From Vibrio coralliirubri (GTDB lineage Bacteria > Pseudomonadota > Gammaproteobacteria > Enterobacterales > Vibrionaceae): DNA of 64,000 nt. Positions within the stretch are counted from its first letter, which is position 1. Every line of letters starts with the position of its first letter. The notes below the pieces were generated by a model. It was not told the origin of the DNA. It made no database searches and saw only the letters and a list, made by a program, of their open reading frames with translations. The stretch lies in assembly GCF_024347375.1 (NCBI RefSeq), contig NZ_AP025471.1:868001-932000 (forward strand). Reading direction: 5' to 3'. Of this stretch, positions 9,258 to 16,677 are shown in pieces. The position numbers and the translations under genes were made by a program.

Positions 9258-10343
9258 ATGAACACTCATCACCGTATTTTTTCATGTGCTTTAGCGCTGC
9301 TTGCCTCTGGTCCTATAACATCAGCCTTTGCGTGGCAGGCAGAGAAGCTCACCGACGGACTCGTGATCCCTTGGGGGCTGGCTTATATCAACGATAAGTC
9401 CATGCTAGTAACAGAAAAATCAGGCGTCATTAAACACGTTGATTTAAAAACAGGCGATCAAAAAACACTCTTCAGGTTGCCTAGTGTATGGGCGAAAGGC
9501 CAAGGTGGATTATTGGATATCGCACTTTCCCCTTTTGAAAACGAAAAGTTCTACGTCACTTACAGTAAAGACGTTGATGGCGAAGGTGTAACGACACTGG
9601 CTTCTGCTAATTACAGCAATAATGAAGTTACCAATTGGACAGACGTGTTTGTGTCGAAATCCAGAACGGACACCGGACGTCACTTTGGTAGCCGTATCAC
9701 CTTTGATGATAGCCACCTGTATTTTTCGATCGGCGATCGAGGTGACCGAGACAACGGCCAAGACACCATGACTCACGCCGGCTCAATATTACGACTGAAT
9801 GCCGATGGGAGCACACCAAACGACAACCCATTCGCGGATAACAGCAAGGTGCTCAATGAAATTTGGAGCTTTGGCCATCGCAATCCACAAGGTCTTTATT
9901 ACGACTTCCCGACTCAAAAACTCTGGTCGATTGAACACGGTCCACGTGGTGGTGATGAAATCAACCTTATAAAAGCAGGTGCCAACTATGGATGGCCAGT
10001 CACCTCACACGGAAAAGAGTATTGGGGCCCTATCAGCGTTGGCGAATCTGAAACCAAAGATGGTATTGAAGCGCCTAAAAAAGTCTATGTTCCTTCAATC
10101 GCTCCGGGCAGTTTGATTGTTTACCAAGGAGACAAATACCCAGAATTAAAAGGCAAGCTGCTGGCTGGCGCACTAAAACTTACTCACATCAATATTGTGA
10201 CAGTCAATCAACAAGGTGAGGCAATCGAGGAAGAACGCATTTTAGAGGACTTAGGCGAAAGGATAAGAGACATCGAAGCTTCACCAAACGGAGACATCTT
10301 CTTCAGCACCGATAATGGTAACCTATACCGCTTGAAAAAGTAG
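9258..10343 (+). CDS. Periplasmic PQQ-dependent sugar (aldose) dehydrogenase-like beta-propeller
   Basis: The 361-residue product opens with a signal peptide cut near SAFA-WQAEKL, then a six-bladed GSDH/YliI-type propeller. Family marks are GLAYINDKSMLVTEKSG, FGHRNPQGLYYD and EHGPRGGDEINLIKAG, which line the active site and hold the catalytic histidine and metal contacts. It likely oxidises aldose sugars with PQQ in the periplasm. The ATG at 9258 is preferred because AAGGGACTTCA precedes it and the signal peptide then starts properly; an upstream GTG at 9168 would add 30 unlikely residues. The 8988-9257 gap is a divergent promoter region with no further gene seen. Confidence 0.85.
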   Translation: MNTHHRIFSCALALLASGPITSAFAWQAEKLTDGLVIPWGLAYINDKSMLVTEKSGVIKHVDLKTGDQKTLFRLPSVWAKGQGGLLDIALSPFENEKFYVTYSKDVDGEGVTTLASANYSNNEVTNWTDVFVSKSRTDTGRHFGSRITFDDSHLYFSIGDRGDRDNGQDTMTHAGSILRLNADGSTPNDNPFADNSKVLNEIWSFGHRNPQGLYYDFPTQKLWSIEHGPRGGDEINLIKAGANYGWPVTSHGKEYWGPISVGESETKDGIEAPKKVYVPSIAPGSLIVYQGDKYPELKGKLLAGALKLTHINIVTVNQQGEAIEEERILEDLGERIRDIEASPNGDIFFSTDNGNLYRLKK

Positions 10344-10791
10344 CCGATACCTCGTTCAAGTAAAGGCATTTTCCTTACAACGACATTTATAAATATAAGC
10401 CGTTAAAAGTGGGCTCAACGCTCAGTTAGCGGCTTTAAATTTGCAAAAATGAATGCGCTAAAACAGTGCATTTACTCCAAATTCGTCATCAATTTCGACC
10501 ACCTTTTTCACAAAAACTACAACAAATCACCATACAACTGTAACTCCATGATATTTAAGGAATGCAAAGTTTGACTACCCCCAAGTTTCTGCAACCTTTC
10601 ACTATGGATTCGATTGACTATCCCCTGATTTGATTTAGACTTCACTCCGGCTAGAAAGAAAGTTCTTTGTATATAAACATTTCGTTGGATTACTAGTAAC
10701 CCCGTTGTGTTGTACGCAATAGCAATAAACTTTTCCGCGCTATCAGTGCCACAATTGGCTCAAAATAAAAATTTAATTTTAGGATATCATC
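10344..10791 (+). promoter_or_regulatory. Gap holding a weak terminator and the cold-shock gene leader
   Basis: A stem AAGCCGTTAA/TTAGCGGCTT (10397-10406 with 10436-10445, one G-T pair) probably ends the upstream transcript. The remaining 300 bases contain no gene. Long untranslated leaders are typical of cspA-type genes, and the A/T-rich stretch up to the AGGA before 10792 fits one, but no cold-box sequence could be identified with confidence. Confidence 0.4.
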
Positions 10792-11001
10792 ATGTCTAAC
10801 ACAGTTACTGGTACAGTAAAATGGTTCAACGAAACTAAAGGCTTCGGCTTCATTCAACAAGAAAACGGCCCAGACGTATTCGCACACTTCTCTGCTATCA
10901 CTGGCGACGGTTTCAAAACTCTTGCTGAAGGCCAAAAAGTTGAGTTCGTAGTATCTCAAGGTCAAAAAGGCCCACAAGCTGACAGCATCAAAGTACTTTA
11001 A
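10792..11001 (+). CDS. CspA-family cold-shock protein
   Basis: The 69-residue protein is a single OB-fold cold-shock domain. RNP1 is GFGFIQQ (about residues 17-23) and RNP2 is DVFAHFS (about 28-34); the surface aromatics W11, F18, F20, F31 and F34 needed for RNA binding are present. It acts as an RNA chaperone in the cytosol. AGGATATCATC precedes the start. A long leader upstream and a strong terminator directly downstream make it a single-gene unit. Whether it is cold-induced cannot be read from the protein. Confidence 0.95.
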   Translation: MSNTVTGTVKWFNETKGFGFIQQENGPDVFAHFSAITGDGFKTLAEGQKVEFVVSQGQKGPQADSIKVL

Positions 11002-11022
11002 TTTAGTATTTTAAAGCTTTCT

Positions 11023-11053
11023 AAAAATAGCCAGCCTCTGCTGGCTATTTTTT
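11023..11053 (+). terminator. Terminator of the cold-shock gene
   Basis: AAAAATAGCCAGC pairs with GCTGGCTATTTTT around a short loop and runs into TTTTTT. It is a textbook intrinsic terminator 20 bases after the stop codon. Confidence 0.92.
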
Positions 11054-11118
11054 TACCCGCTATTCAGAGATTTAAGGTAATATTCCCCTTCACTATTTCT
11101 ACCTAAGACACCCTCTCA

Positions 11119-11149
11119 ATGGCTCTTAAACCGACAATCTATAAGTTTC
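11119..11149. other. attL: 5' end of the original yaeQ
   Basis: These 31 bases match attR at 52614-52644 with only three differences, all at third codon positions of the yaeQ start (Leu3, Pro5 and Tyr8). Here the open frame dies at once (next codons reach TAA at 11151-11153), so this copy is the severed host start of yaeQ, still attached to the host promoter region 11054-11118. Confidence 0.85.
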
Positions 11150-11268
11150 ACTAAAATACACAACTCCTCGCCCCACCTAGAACTAGCCACATATACATTT
11201 ATTTTCAAACACTTAATACAAATAACAACCTAGAAGAACTTTAATAAACTGCTATAATCTCTGAACTT

Positions 11269-11312
11269 TGGTACACCTTTTGTACCCCTCAAATCACCCT
11301 TTTGGTACACCT
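11269..11312. other. Candidate integrase arm-type sites, left
   Basis: TGGTACACCT occurs at 11269 and 11303, with a related TGTACCCC between. The same motif occurs twice near the right end (52568 and, as AGTACACCT, 52580). Repeats on both sides of the cores fit arm-binding sites of a tyrosine recombinase. A -10-like TATAAT lies just upstream at 11253-11258. Confidence 0.5.
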
Positions 11313-11327
11313 CAGAGGCACACATTC

Positions 11328-12383
11328 ATGGCATCTTATAGTATTGAAAAGCGAACTTTAGCGAGCGGTGAATCTCGCTACAAAGCCACTGTTACCGTGA
11401 AACATCGGAGCAAAATTGCTCAACGTTTCTCCAAAACTCATAAGAAGAAAACGCTCGCTACTGCCTGGGCAAAAAATGAAGTCCGAAAGATAGAAGAGGG
11501 TGAAACTCAAGACCGTTCTGTACCCATTGGCCAGCTGCTAGACATGTTCATTGAAAACAAAAACCTCTGGGACAATACAGGCCGATCTAAACAAACCGTC
11601 TTAAAAATGCTCCGCGATTGTGACATAGCAAAAATCTATTCCGATGAGCTAACCACTAAAGACTTAATTGACCACTGCCAAGATAGATGCAGTACGGGAA
11701 CCAAGCCTTCTACCGTCTATTCCGACATCTATTTTTTACGTTCGGTATTCAAACGAGCTAAACCTGTATTCAACGTTGCCGCTAACGTGAACACATTCTT
11801 AGAAGCAACACCTATCCTCTATGAAATGAAACTCATCGGTAAGTCAGAGAAACGAACAAGACGCCCTACTACCGATGAAATAGACCTGTTAAAAGAAGCA
11901 CTAGAAGAACGTGAGCAACGCAGAGAAAACAAAATCCCTTACTCCATGCTTCTAGACTTCAGTATCCTGAGCTGTATGAGAGTCAGCGAAGTGTGTGGTA
12001 TTCGGTGGGAAGACTTAAACGAAGAACTTAGAACAGTGATCGTACGTGACCGAAAAGACCCACGTAAGAAAGAAGGCAACCACATGGTCGTTCCTCTACT
12101 CGGTGAAGCATTCGATATTGTAATGAAGCAAGAGCGTAAGGGAGAGTTGATATTTCCATATAACCCACGCTCAGTTGGACGAGGCTTTGTTGAAGTGTGT
12201 CAAAAGGTTGGAGTTGATAACCTGCGCTATCATGACCTACGCCGTGAAGGTGCAAGCCGCTTGTTCGAGAAAGGCTTTACCATTGAGGAAGTTGCTCAGG
12301 TGACTGGCCATAGGAACCTAAACACCTTGTGGCAGGTATATACTCAACTGTTCCCACATAAATTGCACGAACGTAAGATATGA
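11328..12383 (+). CDS. int: Phage tyrosine recombinase (integrase)
   Basis: The 351-residue product has an N-terminal arm-binding region, a core-binding SAM-like domain (about 55-155) and a catalytic domain from about 180. Catalytic residues are visible: Arg in MRVSEVCGIRW, Lys in the RKDPRKKEGN turn, the HDLRREGASRLF box (H-x-x-R), GHRNLNTLWQVY with His/Trp and the Tyr nucleophile. It would catalyse insertion and excision at the yaeQ att site. The ATG at 11328 begins the usual MASYSIEKR-type head; an upstream ATG/GTG reading through the arm sites is unlikely. The gene sits at the attL end and reads inward. Confidence 0.93.
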   Translation: MASYSIEKRTLASGESRYKATVTVKHRSKIAQRFSKTHKKKTLATAWAKNEVRKIEEGETQDRSVPIGQLLDMFIENKNLWDNTGRSKQTVLKMLRDCDIAKIYSDELTTKDLIDHCQDRCSTGTKPSTVYSDIYFLRSVFKRAKPVFNVAANVNTFLEATPILYEMKLIGKSEKRTRRPTTDEIDLLKEALEEREQRRENKIPYSMLLDFSILSCMRVSEVCGIRWEDLNEELRTVIVRDRKDPRKKEGNHMVVPLLGEAFDIVMKQERKGELIFPYNPRSVGRGFVEVCQKVGVDNLRYHDLRREGASRLFEKGFTIEEVAQVTGHRNLNTLWQVYTQLFPHKLHERKI

Positions 12384-12384
12384 A

Positions 12385-12412
12385 CAAAGCCGCTAAAAGC
12401 GGCTTTGAATAA
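12385..12412. terminator. Hairpin between int and the convergent membrane gene
   Basis: CAAAGCCGC (12385-12393) pairs with GCGGCTTTG (12399-12407). U-runs are poor on both strands, but the position between converging genes fits a bidirectional terminator. Confidence 0.6.
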
Positions 12413-12427
12413 TCTATGGATATATAT

Positions 12428-12961
12428 TTACTGAGATTCAGAAGGAGCTAAGCTTCTGGATAGCTCTTCAAGTTTCTTAACAAATACATCCCAGTTATAA
12501 CCAATAATGCCTCCCATAGAAAAATAACCTAACGAAGCACTTAGTGGTTCAGTGACTTCACTGCTGTTTCCTACCAATACTACTAATCCACTGTTAAATA
12601 ATGCAAAAAATAGAGCTCCAACGATCAGTGCTAGCAGTGGTGAAAATAGATACCCCCAAATATGATTGCTATCAAATGATTTCTCGATTGCGAAATAACG
12701 ATGAAATGAAATGATCCCTAAAATCGCGCTACCGAGTAATGCACCTGCCATTGTAAACATCATAGAAAAAATGAAGGGAGGAGCCTCGCCTACATTATCC
12801 CACAACCCTAATGCACTAGAAAAGCCAGTAAGCCACCCGTCAATCGCTAACCAAAGTCCAGCTAAAGAGTAAATGAAAATATATGGCGGAACTAACAGAG
12901 CAAGCCTACTTCTAGCTGAGCTTTCGGTGGCTTCACCATTTCCTGAATTTAAGTGTGTCAT
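12428..12961 (-). CDS. Unknown four-helix membrane protein (prophage cargo)
   Basis: The 177-residue product has a polar N-terminus of about 20 residues and then hydrophobic stretches at about 20-42, 60-85, 105-128 and 138-155, ending in a charged tail. No recognised domain is visible. The ATG at 12961 is taken, preceded by AGAAAGA; a GTG five codons upstream is possible. It reads against int and lies in the accessory block before the repressor, where temperate phages often keep superinfection or defence genes. A membrane effector or exclusion role is possible but nothing in the sequence proves it. Confidence 0.55.
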   Translation of the reverse strand: MTHLNSGNGEATESSARSRLALLVPPYIFIYSLAGLWLAIDGWLTGFSSALGLWDNVGEAPPFIFSMMFTMAGALLGSAILGIISFHRYFAIEKSFDSNHIWGYLFSPLLALIVGALFFALFNSGLVVLVGNSSEVTEPLSASLGYFSMGGIIGYNWDVFVKKLEELSRSLAPSESQ

Positions 12962-13419
12962 TCTTTCTGGGCCCACTACTTTCTAATTGTGATATGAATG
13001 CAGATAAACTGCTATTAAATGCAATAATGCACATGATAACATGCACCATAATGTATATCACTTAGCAATAGTAGCACTAGGTTATTAGAAAGAATTTAGA
13101 TGGATAATAAAGTAAACACAAACTATTGTTGGCCAGCAGACTTCCCAGAGGGCATTCCCGAAAAGTGTGGCGTTGTTCCTGCTGAAGGGAAAGTATATCG
13201 TCTTGTTCGAACAACTCCGCCAACAAAGGTAGATTTTCAGCGTCACCGTGACGAAAAGCCAGGCTATAGATACTCTCGAAAAGACTTACCTAAATCTTAT
13301 GGCATTTCTTTTTGGTCTAAACTGTCTAAAATACAGCGCGTAGCAAAAAACTACCCTTTCCCAGAACAATATGGAGAATGGCAAACTGTATATGGTAACT
13401 TAACCGCTGAGTTAGGGGT

Positions 13420-14473
13420 GGCTTTGTTGCGTAATTAAATTTAGAGATAGAGCCAACCCGTTTCGCTTGTTTCTTAGTCAATACGACAAGTTTCAGGCAT
13501 ACCTAACCCAGTAAGCTTGTTCAACGCTTTTATCATCGCGTAAGTTTCACCCACCTGGGCATTGTAATTTCTTAAGCTCAGTTTCCCTCCTAGCAACTGT
13601 TTAACTCGATACATCGCTGTTTCTGAGAGTGAACGTTTGTGGTATCCATACCGCTCTTTCCAATACTTATTTGAGTCGTATAATTTCTGGCAACCCACGG
13701 CGAAATTTCGAGGGTGACCACGCTCCCAGAAGGCAGCCCCTTCTCTTGGGGGAATAAGCGCAATAGCTCCCTTAATCTTAATAGCAGCGTGACACGCTCT
13801 CGTGTCGTAAGCGCCATCACCAGACACCTCAAGGATACTTCGGCGTGTTTGTTTCAGTAAGTTCGGGAGTACTTCTCCATCTGTAACCGTCGATAAACTT
13901 AGCTCGGCGGCAATGATCTCATGAGTGTTGGTATCGACTGCAATATGCAGCTTTCGCCAGACTCTACGCTTGCCATCCGTCCCATGTTTTTTGACTTTCC
14001 ATTCACCTTCGCCATAAACCTTAAGGCCAGTAGCATCAATGGCTAGGTGCTGTATCGCTCCTCTCGTTTTAGTCTTAAATGAAACCTCAACTTGCTTGGC
14101 TCTACGACTGATGCAGGTGTAATGCGGACAACTTAACGGTACATGGGCTAACCTAAATATCGAGTCGATAAATCCTTGCAGCGCTCTCAATGGCATAGAA
14201 AAAACTCGTTTGACCATGAGTGCTGTCGTGATAGCTAAATCACTGAACCGACGCGGCCTACCGCGCTTATTCTGTTTGCTTTGCGCCCATCCGCTTATTG
14301 CTTCTTCATCAATCCAAAAAGTCAGAGAACCACGGTTAATGAGTGATCGGTTGTATTGCTTCCAGTTGGTTGTTTTATAACGAGGCTTAGGCATAGGACT
14401 ACGAGATAGAGTGGAGGTAGCTGATCAGATCGTAGGTTCTTGATTTAGTTCCATTGAATTACGCAACAAAGCC
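13420..14473 (-). mobile_element. IS5-family (IS903 group) insertion sequence, copy 1
   Basis: The element is 1054 bp, bounded by 17-bp perfect inverted repeats GGCTTTGTTGCGTAATT and by a 9-bp target duplication GTTAGGGGT (13411-13419 and 14474-14482). It is inserted in reverse relative to the other three copies and splits the small gene at 13100. Confidence 0.97.
13474..14394 (-). CDS. IS903-group DDE transposase (copy 1)
   Basis: This 306-residue transposase is identical in sequence to those at 33788, 49313 and 50300. DDE residues are visible in AIDATGLKVYGEGEWK (first Asp), SGDGAYDTRACH (second Asp) and YHKRSLSETAMYRVK (Glu), with the Y-(2)-R-(3)-E-(6)-K type arrangement of the IS5 family. 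It catalyses cut-out and insertion of the IS by acting on the 17-bp ends. The gene is intact, so the element could still move. Confidence 0.97.
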   Translation of the reverse strand: MPKPRYKTTNWKQYNRSLINRGSLTFWIDEEAISGWAQSKQNKRGRPRRFSDLAITTALMVKRVFSMPLRALQGFIDSIFRLAHVPLSCPHYTCISRRAKQVEVSFKTKTRGAIQHLAIDATGLKVYGEGEWKVKKHGTDGKRRVWRKLHIAVDTNTHEIIAAELSLSTVTDGEVLPNLLKQTRRSILEVSGDGAYDTRACHAAIKIKGAIALIPPREGAAFWERGHPRNFAVGCQKLYDSNKYWKERYGYHKRSLSETAMYRVKQLLGGKLSLRNYNAQVGETYAMIKALNKLTGLGMPETCRID

Positions 14474-14578
14474 GTTAGGGGTTATTCCTGAAGAAATATC
14501 CCCAGATGGACATATAACACTTTGGGTACCAGAAGATGCTGAACCACATAAACACATCAAGAATAAGGTGGAGGAGTA

Positions 14579-15994
14579 ATGAATATTTTACCTAAAGATA
14601 CATTTCTTGGCCGCCTAAGTTTCTTCGAAATTTATGATGACTTCTTTGGCCCTAAGTGCTTTTCAGTCAAAGATGAACTGGATCGTTTGTATCTAGTATA
14701 TTGGAGCGGAGACTATGATGACGGCCTAACTTCAAAATGGCTGTATATGCCCACATCCCCTAAAATCTTAGATGAGCTACTTCGAGAAGAATACAGTTTT
14801 CATCAAGCTTTTTCTAAATCGAAACAGCTGATGGTTATGTGCACTTATGCCCAAGAGTTAAATAAGCCGACTACTCTTGAAGCTCTCGATAAAGAATCAG
14901 ATGTTAATCTACCGCCAAAAGAATTTTCAATTGAACTTGATGAAATTCAGTCAATTGCCCCTGAGTCAAAGTGGAACTTTAATCTAAGAATCGCGAAGCT
15001 CAGTGGAAAAGGCTCGCCGGATGATGATTCAATTACAAGAGTGCTCGGAGCGTTTGGTGACATGATCAAGTTATTGATGAAAGATAGGAATAACACATCT
15101 CCAAGTCTTTACCCATTTAACGCTAAATACAGCTCTTTTGACGTAAAACTTGGCTCAAGTAATCAAGAACGAGCAGCCGTAGCGATGGAGTTATTGGATT
15201 CTATTTTGTCAGATGAAAATGCCCTCGAAAACAAACTCGAAGAGTACGGTATAGATCCTTACAGGTTAAAAGACCTTCTTGATATCGTGAATATGGACAA
15301 GCTCGAATTAACACTCAAGTCCAAAACATCCGACATTTTACAGAAACCAATCCGGATAAGTTCATCAAGCCTCCTTCCATTAATCAAGAGGCTAGAAAAA
15401 GATGCTAAGACTTTTATCGATTCAAGCAAGGTACCTCAAGCCAACTGTTTAGACCGTGTTATAGATATTGTTGTCCATAGAGTCAACGGCGGTGAACTCA
15501 AGCATGAAGCAATTCCCGGGATAGGGTCGGAACGTCAAGTTCAGTACCATACACATGCAGCAAAATGTCTAGGATTACTAAATTCAAATAACACCGTTAC
15601 GACATCTGGTAGAGTACTAGCACATCGAAACCATAGAACCGAACAGTATAAATTTCTTGCAGATAGGTTTGAGTCAAGCGACTTCGGGTGGGCTTGGATG
15701 AAATGGGCTAATGCCGAAAGTATGAATGATTTAGACCCTAACTCATCTGAACAATTTGTCCAAGAACGTGTAAGAGGTTTAAGAGGCTCAAGTGTCGCTC
15801 GCAGAGCAAGTAGCTTATCAAGTTGGTTAACAATTTTAAAAAGTCACCGTCGTTGCGACGATGAAAGCGCAAAAGTAATAGCTGCTGAAGCTGATATCAG
15901 CATACCTCACAAAGTATCAGTTGAGGGTACAGCTTTAACTAAGAGCACTAAAAAACTTAGGCCTCCAAAACCGACTTTAGACTCCAAAAACTAA
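14579..15994 (+). CDS. Cargo protein with DUF6575-like N-terminus
   Basis: The 471-residue product opens with about 85 residues resembling DUF6575 (LPKDTFLGRLSFFEIYDDFF, WLYMPTSPKILDELL). The middle has a helical region (150-300), and a C-terminal block around 300-450 has ARRASSLSSWLTILK near 405-425, reminiscent of helix-turn-helix tails. There is no catalytic motif, membrane segment or signal peptide. Its ATG overlaps the stop of the IS-split gene (TAATG), so both were one translational unit. Function is unknown. Placement beside a NACHT gene inside prophage cargo suggests a defence or toxin-like role. Loss of native upstream coupling may lower its expression. Confidence 0.6.
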   Translation: MNILPKDTFLGRLSFFEIYDDFFGPKCFSVKDELDRLYLVYWSGDYDDGLTSKWLYMPTSPKILDELLREEYSFHQAFSKSKQLMVMCTYAQELNKPTTLEALDKESDVNLPPKEFSIELDEIQSIAPESKWNFNLRIAKLSGKGSPDDDSITRVLGAFGDMIKLLMKDRNNTSPSLYPFNAKYSSFDVKLGSSNQERAAVAMELLDSILSDENALENKLEEYGIDPYRLKDLLDIVNMDKLELTLKSKTSDILQKPIRISSSSLLPLIKRLEKDAKTFIDSSKVPQANCLDRVIDIVVHRVNGGELKHEAIPGIGSERQVQYHTHAAKCLGLLNSNNTVTTSGRVLAHRNHRTEQYKFLADRFESSDFGWAWMKWANAESMNDLDPNSSEQFVQERVRGLRGSSVARRASSLSSWLTILKSHRRCDDESAKVIAAEADISIPHKVSVEGTALTKSTKKLRPPKPTLDSKN

Positions 15995-16005
15995 TCCATA
16001 ACAAG

Positions 16006-16042
16006 AGCCACCGATAGTTCACCACTATCGAGTGGCTTTTTA
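16006..16042 (+). terminator. Terminator after the DUF6575-like gene
   Basis: AGCCACCGATAGT pairs with ACTATCGAGTGGCT (one bulged base) and is followed by TTTTTA. Confidence 0.82.
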
Positions 16043-16151
16043 TATTAAGTTTCACTTACCTTTGAGCTTAATATATTTCCGGCATGTAGATACTGACTAC
16101 AAAGCCTCACAATTAAATAATAAAACTTTTCATAATAGGTTGTACAACGTC

Positions 16152-16619
16152 ATGTTCAAAAAAAGCCTCATTAAGTTGTTAACTGCAATAAGCTTGTCTC
16201 TCTTGATCATTGCACAAGCTAACGCGCAGTCAACGTTCAAAACTCAAGAGCAATTCATTGGCTGTATTATTGACGCTAGCCAAGTGACTAAAGTTAAACT
16301 TTCAAAAAAACAATCACAAGTATTACTCAAGGTGGAGAAAGACCAAAAATTCGCACAAAACTTATACTTAGACTTTTTAAATGCACGCTTTATTGAAACT
16401 GATATAGCTAATGCTCAACTAATTCAACTTTATGCGAATACAAACATGAATCCTCCAAAAGATACGATTCCTATGTTTAAGTTAGAGTTCTTAAAATCAT
16501 TATCAAAAGATGAACTCAACGCGCTCGATGCAGCTGCTAGACGACATATCCAAGGCTACGATAACGATATGACAAAAATGGTCAAAAATATCGCACCAAA
16601 CTGTTATATAAATTATTAG
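16152..16619 (+). CDS. Small exported protein of unknown function
   Basis: The 155-residue product starts MFKKSLIKLLTAISLSLLII and has a Sec signal peptide cut after NANA/ANAQ (residue about 25). The mature part is mostly helical, with two cysteines (in FIGCIID and the C-terminal APNCYINY) that could form a disulfide in the periplasm. The ATG at 16152 starts the signal peptide; longer in-frame starts are implausible. It lies alone between two terminators in the cargo block. It could be an exclusion or conversion protein, but nothing is recognised. Confidence 0.6.
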   Translation: MFKKSLIKLLTAISLSLLIIAQANAQSTFKTQEQFIGCIIDASQVTKVKLSKKQSQVLLKVEKDQKFAQNLYLDFLNARFIETDIANAQLIQLYANTNMNPPKDTIPMFKLEFLKSLSKDELNALDAAARRHIQGYDNDMTKMVKNIAPNCYINY

Positions 16620-16632
16620 CACAATGAAAGAA

Positions 16633-16657
16633 AAAGGAGCTATTTGGCTCCTTTATA
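16633..16657. terminator. Terminator between convergent cargo genes
   Basis: AAAGGAGC (16633-16640) pairs with GCTCCTTT (16647-16654), A/T-runs on both sides. It serves the exported-protein gene and possibly the convergent NACHT gene. Confidence 0.75.
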
Positions 16658-16677
16658 ATGTGGGATAAACGAAAAAC

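Larger units (their letters stand above)
13100..14579 (+). pseudogene. Unknown small cargo gene split by an IS
   Basis: The 5' part (13100-13419) and the 3' part (14483-14579) join in frame once the IS and one copy of the 9-bp duplication GTTAGGGGT are removed, giving 138 residues that end KHIKNKVEE. As it stands, translation stops inside the IS after ALLRN, giving a 112-residue product lacking the last 31 native residues. The sequence starts MDNKVNTNYCWPADFPEG and matches no family I recognise. Its native stop overlaps the next start (TAATG at 14577), so the two genes formed a coupled pair, perhaps antitoxin/effector or a two-part defence unit. That pairing is inference. Confidence 0.75.

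Noticed and set aside
10693..10977. Antisense open frame over the cold-shock gene
   Set aside because: It mirrors a strongly conserved gene and has no ribosome site or family match.
13100..13438. A complete 112-aa gene
   Set aside because: Its last codons (ALLRN-stop) belong to the IS end; the native reading frame resumes after the IS.
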